A DNA stretch of 30,258 bases, taken from the NCBI GenBank assembly GCA_900770705.1, contig CAAGLF010000082.1:1-30258 (forward strand). The letters are read 5' to 3'. The notes below the pieces were generated by a model, which saw nothing but the letters and a program-made list of their open reading frames with translations, was not told the DNA's origin and ran no database searches. This DNA is from Bacteroidaceae bacterium (lineage in GTDB: Bacteria; Bacteroidota; Bacteroidia; Bacteroidales; Bacteroidaceae). The translations under genes and the position numbers were made by a program. This document shows positions 7,785 through 15,876 of this stretch, piece by piece. Position 1 is the first letter of the stretch, and every line of letters begins with the position of its first letter.

Positions 7785-10460
7785 TTAGAACTCCTGACCG
7801 ATGATGAAGTGGAACTGCGAGCCGCCGATTTTCGTCGTACCGCTGTATTTCTGGAAACCGTAGGCCCAGTCGATACCCATCAGGCCGACCATCGGCAGCA
7901 GAATGCGGACTCCGACGCCGGCCGAACGCTTCATATCGAACGGATTGAAGCTCTTCACGTCCGTCCAGGCGTTACCGCCTTCCAGGAAGGCCAGGGCAAA
8001 CATACTTGTGCTGGTCTCAAGCATCAAGGGATAGCGCAATTCCAGCGTCATACGACTGTAGGCATACGCGTTGTCGCCCGTATTTCCGGCGATGGAGCCG
8101 TTGTCGTAGCCTCTCAAGCCGATAGTCTCGGTGGCATAGCCCGTAGAATATCCCGACATACCGTCACCACCCACATAGTACGTCTCAAACGGCGATTTCT
8201 TGAATCTATTGTATGCGCCGAGCACGCCCATTTCAAATCTCGTCATCAAAACGGGACATTTCATCTTGCCGGTCAACGCCGTGAAGCTCCGGAACTTCAT
8301 TTTCCACTTGTGATATTCTATCCAGCGGTACTTTTGCTGCGCTTCCTGCTGGTAAGTGCTGCTTTGGTAGTTCGTAGCGAGATTTTTGTAGTCCTTGCCG
8401 TCCCAAAGCGAGTAGGGAGGCGTAGCAGTGACGCTGAGCTGGAATTCCGAACCCGAACGCGGATAGAACGTATTGTCCGTCGAGACGCGGTTCAAGGAGA
8501 GTGTGAGGCCGATGTTGTTACAATTTCCGTCGGAGATGAGGAAGTATTGCCACGACTTCAGCATATAGCGCGTGTAGCTGAGCTCGGCCGTAAACGTGAA
8601 GTAGTCATCGGGCCATCGCAGACGCTTTCCGAAACCGACACTGGCACCGAAGATTTTCACAAATTTGTCAGGGTCGTAATAGTCGGTATAGTTGTAATAA
8701 CTATTGGTGCTGCCGTAGCCGTACAGGTAGTTGTAAATGCTGTTATAGTTGCTGTAGTAGCTCGAGTTGATATCGCTCTGCTTCGAATAATAGAGGGAGA
8801 ACGAAAATTGGTTGGGCCTCTTGCCTCCGAACCACGGGTCCAGGAAAGAAAGCGAGTAGGACTGGAAATATGTACCGTTACTTTGTCCGCTCAGCGACAA
8901 GGTCTGTCCGTCTCCCTGCGGGATAAATCCTGCTCTCTTAGAGCCTTTTCCAAAAAGGTTCTGCACAGAAAAATTAGTGAATTTCAAACCGATGCGTCCC
9001 ACGATACCCGTTTGTCCCCAGCCGGCGGAAAGTTCCACTTGGTCGCCGCCTTTCGTCACGAGCGGCCACGTCAGGTCCACAGTGCCGCTGATTCCGTCGG
9101 TCTGGATGTTCTTGAACAGTTCGTTCTGCAGTATTTCGGAGTCGAACTGGTTCATAGCCGCCAGTTCGCGCAAGGAACGCTTGATGGCGTCCATCGAAAA
9201 GAGGTCTCCAGGCTTGGTACGCAGTTCGCGGCGTATCACATTTTCGTAGACGCGGTCGTTGCCAGAAATGCGAATGCGGTTGAAGGTGGCCTGACGTCCC
9301 TCGGTAATTCGCATTTCGAGGTCAATGGAGTCCCCCACGATGTTCACCTCCACCGGATCGAGGCGGTAGAACACGTAGCCATTGTCGTAGTACAGGTTTC
9401 CCACGGCATCATCGTCGGAGTTGAGGCGTTTGCTGAGCTGTTCCTGGTCGTAGACATCACCCTTACCCATTTTCAGCAGGTTGTTGAGCCTATCGGTGGG
9501 ATATACGGTGTTGCCGACCCAGGAGATGTTGCGCAAATAGTACTTCTGTCCCTCGTAGAGGTTGATATATACGTCTACGTGCGACTCGTCGACGCTGGCC
9601 ACGCTGTCGCTGCGAAGCAAGGCGTCCCTATAGCCCCAGGCGTTGAGTTTACTGATGATATTCTCCTTGTCCTCTTCGTACTTCTCGGGCAAGAACTTCT
9701 TGGACTTCAACATATTGCGGAAACTCTTTTCCTTTGTCTTCTTCATCGCGCGCTTCAGTTTGCCCTCGTGCTTCGGATCGACGCCGGTGAGGTAAATGCG
9801 ACGCACCTTGATTTTCTCCTGCTTGTTGATGTGGATATCCACCAGCATTTTGTTGTCGCCGGTGACGTCTTCGCGCTGCACGATGTCGACTTCGGCGTTC
9901 TTGAATCCTTTCTCGCTGAAGTGACGTTTGATCAAGAATTTCGCACGGTCCACGATGTTCGGCGTTATCTGGCTGCCGGCTCTCAGATCTATCTTCTCCT
10001 CCAGATCCTCACGCTCCGACTTTTTCACTCCGTGGTAGGTGATGGACGAGATACGGGGCTGCGGCGTCAGATAGATGTGCAAGTACACCGAGTTGCCAAC
10101 TATGCTGTCGGCCTCTATGCGCACGTTGGAAAAGAGGCCCTGCTTCCAGTACTTCCGGACGGCTTCGGAAATCTCGGAACCGGGCACCTCGACCGTCTGG
10201 CCGACCGAGAGTTCGGAGATGCTGAGCAAGAGATCCTCGTCGTAGCCTTTGACTCCCTCAACGGCGATTCCGGCGATGGTATATAGGGGATGGTCTGCCG
10301 TATAGTTGATATCAGGTTTTCCGGCTGTACCTTGCGCATTCTGTGCCGACGCTTCGGGCGCGACGGCTGCGAGTACCAGCAGGCAGAGCAGGCGGCACAG
10401 AAGTCTGCAGCCCCTGTGACAGAGACTGTTTGCGCCGTTCTGGGAAGTGGAATTGCTCAT
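7785..10460 (-). CDS. bamA: Outer-membrane protein assembly factor BamA
   Basis: The 891-aa protein is the core of the BAM machine, which folds and inserts beta-barrel proteins in the outer membrane. The signal region ends at APEASAQ (about residue 40). The N-terminal half carries repeated POTRA domains, visible as IAGIAVEGVKGYDEDLLL, ISSITYHGVKKSEREDLEE, VRRIYLTGVDPKHEGKL, LRNISWVGNTVYPTDRL and FNRIRISGNDRVYENVIRREL. The C-terminal half is a 16-strand-type barrel with Tyr-rich strands and an internal YSTGYATETIGLRGYDNGS loop, the equivalent of the L6 VRGF motif. It ends in Phe (HFIIGQEF), the usual barrel C-terminus. A Tyr/Ser/Asn-rich loop (SYYSNYNSIYNYLYGYGSTNSYYNY) is an insertion. It follows uppS and precedes ompH as in other Bacteroidetes. 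Confidence 0.95.
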   Translation of the reverse strand: MSNSTSQNGANSLCHRGCRLLCRLLCLLVLAAVAPEASAQNAQGTAGKPDINYTADHPLYTIAGIAVEGVKGYDEDLLLSISELSVGQTVEVPGSEISEAVRKYWKQGLFSNVRIEADSIVGNSVYLHIYLTPQPRISSITYHGVKKSEREDLEEKIDLRAGSQITPNIVDRAKFLIKRHFSEKGFKNAEVDIVQREDVTGDNKMLVDIHINKQEKIKVRRIYLTGVDPKHEGKLKRAMKKTKEKSFRNMLKSKKFLPEKYEEDKENIISKLNAWGYRDALLRSDSVASVDESHVDVYINLYEGQKYYLRNISWVGNTVYPTDRLNNLLKMGKGDVYDQEQLSKRLNSDDDAVGNLYYDNGYVFYRLDPVEVNIVGDSIDLEMRITEGRQATFNRIRISGNDRVYENVIRRELRTKPGDLFSMDAIKRSLRELAAMNQFDSEILQNELFKNIQTDGISGTVDLTWPLVTKGGDQVELSAGWGQTGIVGRIGLKFTNFSVQNLFGKGSKRAGFIPQGDGQTLSLSGQSNGTYFQSYSLSFLDPWFGGKRPNQFSFSLYYSKQSDINSSYYSNYNSIYNYLYGYGSTNSYYNYTDYYDPDKFVKIFGASVGFGKRLRWPDDYFTFTAELSYTRYMLKSWQYFLISDGNCNNIGLTLSLNRVSTDNTFYPRSGSEFQLSVTATPPYSLWDGKDYKNLATNYQSSTYQQEAQQKYRWIEYHKWKMKFRSFTALTGKMKCPVLMTRFEMGVLGAYNRFKKSPFETYYVGGDGMSGYSTGYATETIGLRGYDNGSIAGNTGDNAYAYSRMTLELRYPLMLETSTSMFALAFLEGGNAWTDVKSFNPFDMKRSAGVGVRILLPMVGLMGIDWAYGFQKYSGTTKIGGSQFHFIIGQEF

Positions 10461-10498
10461 ATAGTAGGATATGGAAGTATATTCGGGTTTCGTAAGTC

Positions 10499-10580
10499 GG
10501 CGAAAGAAAATTTTTCCGCCGTGAAAAAAATTTTTTCTGCGGCGAAAGTTTTTTCTTCCGGCCCTGAAGTTTCTCCTTAG
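10499..10580. repeat. Dispersed GC/AT-alternating repeat, copy 3
   Basis: Lies between uppS and bamA. It consists of palindromic blocks: GGCG..AGAAAATTTTTCCGCC, then GAAAAAAATTTTTTC, CTGCGGCG and CCGGCCC. The left block is itself a near-perfect palindrome. It touches the 3' end of uppS. Confidence 0.75.
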
Positions 10581-11338
10581 TTCGCGGCCGTCACCTGTTC
10601 GCTCGTCTTGCCGAAGCGTCTCTCGCGGTTCTGGTAGTGCAGGAGGGCCCTGTGGAACTCCTCAATGCCGAAGTCGGGCCAGAAAGTGTCGCAGAAGTAG
10701 AGCTCGGTATAGGCACATTGCCAGAGCAGGTAGTTGCTAAGCCGCAGTTCCCCGCCCGTGCGGATAAGCAGGTCGGGATCGGGCATGAATTCCGTGGAGA
10801 GGTGGGCGCTTACCGCGTCTTCCGAGATGTCTTCGGGGGCGAGCGTGCCGGCCTTCACCTCTTCGGCCATTTTCCGCACGGCTTCAGTGATTTCCCAACG
10901 CGACGAGTAGCTCAGCGCCAGCACGACAGTCGTGCCCGTATTGGCGGCCGTGCGCTGCTGAATGCCGAGAATCGACTCCCGCACGACATCGGGAATGCGT
11001 GCAAGGTCGCCGACAACGCGCATACGCACGTTGTTCTTCATAAAAAGTTCCTCCTCCATCGCCGTCAGGATGAGGGACATCAGCGCAGCGACCTCCTCAG
11101 ACGGCCGGCTCCAGTTCTCGGTGGAAAAGGTGTATAAGGTAAGGTATTTTATGCCCAGTCTCGAAGCTTCTGCCGTGATGTCTTTCACGGTTTTCACGCC
11201 CTGCTGGTGTCCCAGGCTGCGCTGAAGTCCGCGTTGCTTGGCCCAACGTCCGTTTCCGTCCATAATAATGGCCACGTGCTGGGGCATAGCGTCGCGCGAG
11301 AGCGACTGATTCTCCATTTGCGGGTTGTTCGTACTCAT
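10577..11338 (-). CDS. uppS: Isoprenyl transferase (undecaprenyl diphosphate synthase)
   Basis: A 253-aa cis-prenyltransferase that condenses isopentenyl diphosphate onto farnesyl diphosphate to make the C55 lipid carrier for peptidoglycan and surface glycans. The catalytic P-loop MDGNGRWAKQRG is present with its Asp at residue 27. Further signatures are YLTLYTFSTENWSRP, the LSYSSRWEI segment and RTGGELRLSNYLLWQCAYTELYF with the C-terminal substrate-binding Arg residues, then FWPDFGIEEF. The ATG at 11338 was chosen because it gives normal family length and has AGGAGG about 17 nt upstream; the open frame further upstream is the reverse frame of the DUF6089 gene. It lies between the DUF6089 gene and bamA. 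The 3' end abuts a dispersed repeat. Confidence 0.95.
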   Translation of the reverse strand: MSTNNPQMENQSLSRDAMPQHVAIIMDGNGRWAKQRGLQRSLGHQQGVKTVKDITAEASRLGIKYLTLYTFSTENWSRPSEEVAALMSLILTAMEEELFMKNNVRMRVVGDLARIPDVVRESILGIQQRTAANTGTTVVLALSYSSRWEITEAVRKMAEEVKAGTLAPEDISEDAVSAHLSTEFMPDPDLLIRTGGELRLSNYLLWQCAYTELYFCDTFWPDFGIEEFHRALLHYQNRERRFGKTSEQVTAAN

Positions 11339-11394
11339 TTTCGTGTCGGTTGCTCCTCCTTGCGGCCTGCCAGGCAGGCGGGGAAGCCCCTTGC

Positions 11395-12138
11395 TCAATC
11401 CTTGTTGCAGGTGGGGCACTTCGGAGAGAGGTCGTAGGTGAGCGTTATGAGGGTTGCGTTGTAATGGTCTTTGTTCTTGAAACCTCCTGTGCTGATGTAC
11501 TTGGGCGCTTCGAGGCCGTCGAGCTTGTCGGAGAGGGTGAAGTGAAACCTCCAGTCGAGTCCGAGATTCAGCCGACGCCCTATTTTCCACTTGGCGCCCA
11601 CGCCGATGGGGATGTTGGCCGTGAAGGCTTTTCCAGGAGTGCCGTAGGTCACCCCGAAGCCAAACTGGAAATACGGCACAACGCGCTTGTAGCCCTGATA
11701 GCCGCGCTCCCAGCCATAAGGCAGGAAGTTCAGCTCGAAGAGGCCGCTGCAATCCACTATGCCGCCGCTATAGGTGTAGGCAAGGCGGTCGGCGGTGGCA
11801 CCATCGGGGCGGGAGGGATAGAAGTCGGCCACATCGGCTGTCGTTCCCTTGGCACTGAGATACGTGAGGCCGGTCTTCACCGCCATACGGGGGTTCAGGG
11901 GGAAGCGGGCTACGAGTCCCACCGCCGGACGGGTACTGCCATAGGCCTTTCCGTTGCAGTCGTCGAGCGTAAAGCCCAATCCGGCCGACGCACCCAGTTC
12001 CAAACGATACCAGTTGTCGGAGTCCTGCGCACGGGCGGGCAGGGAGGCCAGCGCCACACCTATATATATAAATAGGAGCAGGCGGCCGGACATTGCGGCG
12101 GCTGCTTGGGGGTACGTATGTCGGCGACTGTTTATCAT
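11395..12138 (-). CDS. DUF6089-type outer-membrane beta-barrel protein
   Basis: The 247-aa product has an N-terminal signal (SGRLLLFIYIGVALASLPARA) followed by alternating strands typical of a small 8-strand barrel: YRLELGASAGLGFTLDD, AVGLVARFPLNPRMAVKTGLTYLSA, VVPYFQFGFGVTYG, IPIGVGAKWKIGRRLNLGLDWRFHFTLSD. It ends in CPTCNKD, a CxxC tail. DUF6089 proteins commonly sit just upstream of uppS and bamA in Bacteroidetes; their function is not known. The start is uncertain: the ATG at 12138 gives a long n-region, and the internal ATG at 12093 gives a standard signal peptide. It begins 39 nt after the DUF6242 gene, so one operon is likely. Confidence 0.75.
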   Translation of the reverse strand: MINSRRHTYPQAAAAMSGRLLLFIYIGVALASLPARAQDSDNWYRLELGASAGLGFTLDDCNGKAYGSTRPAVGLVARFPLNPRMAVKTGLTYLSAKGTTADVADFYPSRPDGATADRLAYTYSGGIVDCSGLFELNFLPYGWERGYQGYKRVVPYFQFGFGVTYGTPGKAFTANIPIGVGAKWKIGRRLNLGLDWRFHFTLSDKLDGLEAPKYISTGGFKNKDHYNATLITLTYDLSPKCPTCNKD

Positions 12139-12177
12139 AGGGGCGTCGTGGCGGTCCGGCAGGCCGGCCCTGGCGTT

Positions 12178-13545
12178 TCATCTGCGGGCGGAACGGGTAA
12201 TTACAGTGGGGTCTTGCGTCCATCCCAGGCGGTTGTGCCGGCCTTTCCACACCTCTCCGGTGCCTTGGCAGGCCATCCAGATGTTTTGCTCCGCATCGAC
12301 GCAGATGGACACGCCGGACGGTGCAGCGCCAAAGGCGGGCAGCTTGATTTCCTGCGGCATCCACGTGCGGCCGTTATCCCGGCTGAGATACAGACCCACG
12401 CTACCGTCGGCCTCCAGGCCGGCCAGCAGGGCTTTGCCGTCGTAGGTGGCCAGCGAAGCGCCCTGAAGCACCGGACAGGGGTAGGGAGTGGCGTCGGGCT
12501 CGGGGTAGAAATTCCAGGGGAAGGCTTCCGCACCGCTCAGGTCGACGTTTTTCTTCCATACCACGGAGCTGTCTGCGCGGCGGCCCACAACGAGCAGGTC
12601 TTCGAGCCACTTGTCGGCGGCAGAGGGCTGGCAGGTGAAGACGACGTCGGCCTCCGGCAGCATGGCGGGCGTGTCGGCGGAATCTTCCGTCCAGGTGTGC
12701 AGGTCGGTGGTGTGGTAAATTTTTCCTTCGCGCACGGCATACAGGTCGCGCGTGCCGGCAGCGAGCAGCAGGTCGAAGACGGGGGCACCCTCCACGGCCT
12801 GCCAACTGAGGCCGTCGTCGGAAGTGACCACTTCCCCGGCCGAGAGGCCCACAAAGCGGCTGCCAAAGCGGCATACGCTGCCGACCGTCCGGTTCATCTC
12901 GGCGAAATGCCAGTCTTCAGGTGCCATCGTGGAGGATTCGAGCCGGAGCGGCATTCCGTCTACGTGGCCGAAGAGCAGCAGTCGGCCGGCCGTGCAGAGC
13001 ATCTGCGCCTGCTGCAGGTCGACCACGCAGGGCACGAAGGCGGCCGCCTTTCTCCACACGAAGGTGTCGGCTTCTTCTCGATGTACATTGACCTTTATTT
13101 CGTATTCCCGCTTGGCACTGAGGTCGTACGACTGCACCGTAATGCGGCGGGGCTTGGTAAAGTCGGTGGAGTCGGAAGCAATGAATGTGGTATCGCCCTC
13201 CGTCGAAAGCGCGTCAATCCAAAGATAGCCCAACGCACTGAGTTGTGAAAATACCACCTTGCTGACATCCGTTCCCACGGGTAAAGAGTCGGGATTGTAG
13301 ACGCGACTATTCACGTGGTCGATATAAAGCGGATACAGGCTGCCGGTAACGGTGACGACAAACGTGCTGTCCTCGCCCGCAACCGTCTGCGTGTGCAGTG
13401 TGCGGTTGAGCGTGCCGAGCGTGATGGCAGTCAGGGCGCACTCGTTCGAGAGGGAGGTGGTCGTTTCGTCGTCGTCCATACATCCACCTGCCACGAAAGT
13501 GCTCAGTAGCAGCAGGATGAGAAGAAATATGTTGGCTCTGTTCAT
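12178..13545 (-). CDS. DUF6242-type lipoprotein with Asp-box repeats
   Basis: The 455-aa product from the ATG at 13545 has a lipoprotein signal (MNRANIFLLILLLLSTFVAGGC, Cys22 lipidated) followed by an acidic DDDE, which suggests surface export in Bacteroidota. The N-terminal part (~30-150) is beta-rich and resembles the DUF6242 N-domain (TVAGEDSTFVVTVTG, RRITVQSYDLSAKREYEIKVNV). The C-terminal part looks like a beta-propeller with Asp-box-like repeats: TSDDGLSW and SRDNGRTW. The role is not established; it is usually upstream of the DUF6089-uppS-bamA run. It is the first gene of the leftward operon, with a TAnnTTTG box about 50 nt upstream. A longer start 33 nt upstream would spoil the signal peptide. 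Confidence 0.75.
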   Translation of the reverse strand: MNRANIFLLILLLLSTFVAGGCMDDDETTTSLSNECALTAITLGTLNRTLHTQTVAGEDSTFVVTVTGSLYPLYIDHVNSRVYNPDSLPVGTDVSKVVFSQLSALGYLWIDALSTEGDTTFIASDSTDFTKPRRITVQSYDLSAKREYEIKVNVHREEADTFVWRKAAAFVPCVVDLQQAQMLCTAGRLLLFGHVDGMPLRLESSTMAPEDWHFAEMNRTVGSVCRFGSRFVGLSAGEVVTSDDGLSWQAVEGAPVFDLLLAAGTRDLYAVREGKIYHTTDLHTWTEDSADTPAMLPEADVVFTCQPSAADKWLEDLLVVGRRADSSVVWKKNVDLSGAEAFPWNFYPEPDATPYPCPVLQGASLATYDGKALLAGLEADGSVGLYLSRDNGRTWMPQEIKLPAFGAAPSGVSICVDAEQNIWMACQGTGEVWKGRHNRLGWTQDPTVITRSARR

Positions 13546-13592
13546 TCTTTCTTTGGATATATAAAACCGCAGGGGCACGTTAATTCAAGGTG

Positions 13593-13600
13593 CAAAAGTA
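13593..13600 (-). promoter_or_regulatory. -7 box for the DUF6242-uppS-bamA-ompH operon
   Basis: Minus-strand TACTTTTG matches TAnnTTTG about 48 nt before the DUF6242 start. AT-rich sequence lies upstream; no clear TTTG at the ideal -33 spacing was seen. Confidence 0.5.
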
Positions 13601-13793
13601 GTTACAAAATTTCGGATAGCGAAAAAACGCGGTTTTTTTAGTATAATTTTAGGGTATCACGGCACTCTGCCTTCCGCTGTCAGCGCCAGGCTCTCCCACC
13701 GCGGCGACAGGGGAGAGTGCCGGCCGGGGAGGAAGGTTTTCCGCCCCGTTGCACAGGCGGTTCGGTGCGGATGTTTTTCGGGTTGCGTAGAAG

Positions 13794-13868
13794 GGCGAAA
13801 CTTCTGGGCCCGAAAGAAAAACTTCTGCGGCGGAAATTTTTTCTTCGGGCCCAGAAGTTTTTCCTAAG
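13794..13868. repeat. Dispersed palindromic repeat, copy 4 (best preserved)
   Basis: CTTCTGGGCCCGAA at 13801-13814 is the exact reverse complement of TTCGGGCCCAGAAG at 13844-13857. The pairing continues inward through GAAAAA/TTTTTC, giving a stem of about 20 bp around CTTCTGCGGCGG. It sits in the 512-nt gap between the divergent DUF6242 and TPR-lipoprotein genes. Besides this repeat and the two promoters I see nothing else in that gap; the minus-strand open frames there are composition artefacts. Confidence 0.8.
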
Positions 13869-14018
13869 TCCGAGGTAGTTCGACGCACGTCCGTTTCCCT
13901 CCGGACGAAAGCGGCTTCCGCGTCGGCCCAAGGCGCCCAAGGACTCTATATCAGCGTAAAAAGAATGAAAAAACTGCAATTTTTCATTGCTTTGCCCCCT
14001 CGTATGCAGATTTATTCC

Positions 14019-14026
14019 TACCTTTG
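14019..14026 (+). promoter_or_regulatory. -7 box for the TPR lipoprotein gene
   Basis: TACCTTTG matches TAnnTTTG 32 nt before the ATG. A TTTG at 13991-13994 lies upstream with a 24-nt gap, slightly longer than usual for the -33 element. Confidence 0.55.
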
Positions 14027-14058
14027 TTTCTCGAAATACAACATTCCATCCTTACACT

Positions 14059-15762
14059 ATGCAGAAAAAACTTCAACTGACGCTGGCCGCAACCCTTGTG
14101 GCAGCGTTGACTTCCTGCGGAAAGCTTGGCGAGCTTTCCGCCGACCTGTTCACCGTGACGCCCTCGCCCCTGGAGGCTTCCGCAGGTAAGGTGCCCGTCA
14201 CCATCAACGGCCGTTTCCCTGAAAAATATATGCAGAAAAAGGCCGAAGTCACCGTTGTACCCGTGCTTCGCTACCGCGGCGGAGAAAAAATGGGGCAGCC
14301 AGCCACCTTCCAGGGCGAGAAAGTGATCGGCAACAATCAGGAAATCTCGTATAAGTTGGGCGGAAACTACACTATGCGCACCTCTTTCGACTATATCCCC
14401 GAGATGGAAAAGAGCGAGCTGTACTTAGTGTTCGATGCCAAGCTCGGGAAAAAGGCAGTCAACCTCCACGACGTGAAAGTGGCCGACGGAGTGATTGCTA
14501 CCTCCGACCTCGTCAGCCGCACCGTACAGTCCGCCTCCACTTGCCGCGCCACCGACGCCTATCAGTACTCCATTGCAGAGCGTAAGCAGGCACAAATCAA
14601 ATATCTCATCTCGCAAGCAAAAGTACGCACCAGCGAACTGAAGACAACCTCCGTACAAGACTTCATCAAGATACTCCGCGACATCAAGGCAGACCAGAAC
14701 GGTTTCCAAATCGACAACATCGAAGTGTCTGCCTACGCCTCACCTGACGGTTCGACCGACCTGAATACGCGGCTGGCCAAGGACCGCGAGAAAAGCTCCT
14801 CGGACTATGTGCGTCAGCAGCTGAAAGACATCAATCTCGAGGCCGACCTCGACACCAAGTACACGGCAGAAGACTGGGAAGGCTTCCAGGAACTCGTGGC
14901 CGCCTCGAACATCCAGGATAAGGACGTCATCCTGCGCGTTCTCTCGATGTATCCCGATCCTGAAGAGCGGGAAAAACAAATCAGAAACATCTCCGTAGCC
15001 TATAAGGAGCTGGCAGACGAAATTCTCCCCGAACTCCGCCGCGCTCGCCTGACAGTCAATTACAACATCATCGGACGTAGCGACGACGACATCGCCGCAC
15101 AGCTCGCCACCGACGCTTCCAAACTCAGCCTGGAGGAACTTCTGTATGCCGCCAGCCTCGAAGAGACCGCCGATGCCCAGGCCAATATCTACAAGAAGGC
15201 CGCCGAGCTCTACCCCAACGACTACCGCGCCTACAACAACCTGGCCGAAATAGCCTACAGCGCCGGCCGTCTCTCCGAAGCCAAAGACTGGCTCTCGAAA
15301 GCCGCCGCCCTGAACAACAATGCTGCCGAAGTGAACGCCAACCGCGCCCTCGTGGCACTCGCCGAGGGAGACTATGCCACCGCCGAGGGCTATCTGGGAC
15401 GCGCCACCACTGCCAAGAACTACAATGAGGTCTTGGGCAACCTGCAGGTGGCCCAAGGCAACTACCAGGCCGCCGCACGCAGCCTCGAGGGAGCCAACAC
15501 GAACACGGCAGCCCTTGCCCAGATTCTCAACAAGGACTATGAGAAAGCCGCACGTACGCTGCAAGGCGTCAAGCAGCCCAACGGAACCACTTCTTACCTG
15601 AAGGCCGTGATTGCCGCACGCACCGGTATGAACGATTTGGCCGTCGCCAATCTTTCCGACGCCATCAGCAAGGACGCCTCTCTCCGCCAGAAGGCCGCCA
15701 ATGACCTCGAATTTCAGAAGCTCCGCAGCCTGAGCGCTTTCCAGAGCCTCATCGCGCAATAA
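14059..15762 (+). CDS. TPR lipoprotein with OmpA-like region
   Basis: The 567-aa product starts with MQKKLQLTLAATLVAALTSC, a lipoprotein signal with Cys20 lipidated; this fixes the ATG at 14059 rather than the longer open frame. Residues ~25-200 are a beta-rich module (VTPSPLEASAGKVPVTINGRFP..., SFDYIPEMEKSELYLVFDAKLG). Residues ~225-270 look OmpA-like (IEVSAYASPDGSTDLNTRLAKDRE, a peptidoglycan-binding type helix-strand), extended to ~345. From about 355 to 540 come TPR helices (AAELYPNDYRAYNNLAEIAYSAGRLSEAKDWL, AEVNANRALVALAEGDYATAEGYL). It probably links outer membrane and wall or scaffolds a complex in the periplasm (inference). It has its own promoter and a strong terminator. Confidence 0.75.
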   Translation: MQKKLQLTLAATLVAALTSCGKLGELSADLFTVTPSPLEASAGKVPVTINGRFPEKYMQKKAEVTVVPVLRYRGGEKMGQPATFQGEKVIGNNQEISYKLGGNYTMRTSFDYIPEMEKSELYLVFDAKLGKKAVNLHDVKVADGVIATSDLVSRTVQSASTCRATDAYQYSIAERKQAQIKYLISQAKVRTSELKTTSVQDFIKILRDIKADQNGFQIDNIEVSAYASPDGSTDLNTRLAKDREKSSSDYVRQQLKDINLEADLDTKYTAEDWEGFQELVAASNIQDKDVILRVLSMYPDPEEREKQIRNISVAYKELADEILPELRRARLTVNYNIIGRSDDDIAAQLATDASKLSLEELLYAASLEETADAQANIYKKAAELYPNDYRAYNNLAEIAYSAGRLSEAKDWLSKAAALNNNAAEVNANRALVALAEGDYATAEGYLGRATTAKNYNEVLGNLQVAQGNYQAAARSLEGANTNTAALAQILNKDYEKAARTLQGVKQPNGTTSYLKAVIAARTGMNDLAVANLSDAISKDASLRQKAANDLEFQKLRSLSAFQSLIAQ

Positions 15763-15813
15763 GTACCACGCCCTGCACCTGTCTGCCGGTGCAGCAGGAC
15801 TGCAGGGCGCCCT

Positions 15814-15865
15814 GCGTCGTGATCCTTTCCCCGGGAAAGAATCGCGACGCGGGGCTTTTTTATTT
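15814..15865 (+). terminator. Rho-independent terminator after the TPR lipoprotein gene
   Basis: GCGTCG (15814-15819) pairs with CGACGC (15845-15850), with inner pairs GAT/ATC and CTTTCC/GGAAAG, followed by GGGGCTTTTTTATTT. A second weaker hairpin (CCCTGCA/TGCAGGG, about 15770-15807) precedes it. Unusually, the next coding start is only 12 nt downstream. Confidence 0.85.
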
Positions 15866-15876
15866 CTTCCGACCCC

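Noticed and set aside
7494..10286. 930-aa open frame on the plus strand across bamA
   Set aside because: It is the antisense shadow of bamA; the translated product has no signal, motif or fold, while the minus strand has clear POTRA and barrel features.
11339..11752. 138-residue N-terminal extension of UppS
   Set aside because: It is an Arg-rich frame overlapping the DUF6089 gene; family length and the ATG at 11338 fit better.
13649..13979. Two minus-strand frames in the gap before the TPR gene
   Set aside because: They translate the palindromic repeat (KISAAEVFLSGPEV-like) and have no independent support.
14740..15759. 339-aa minus-strand frame opposite the TPR lipoprotein gene
   Set aside because: Antisense artefact, Gly/Val-rich without features.
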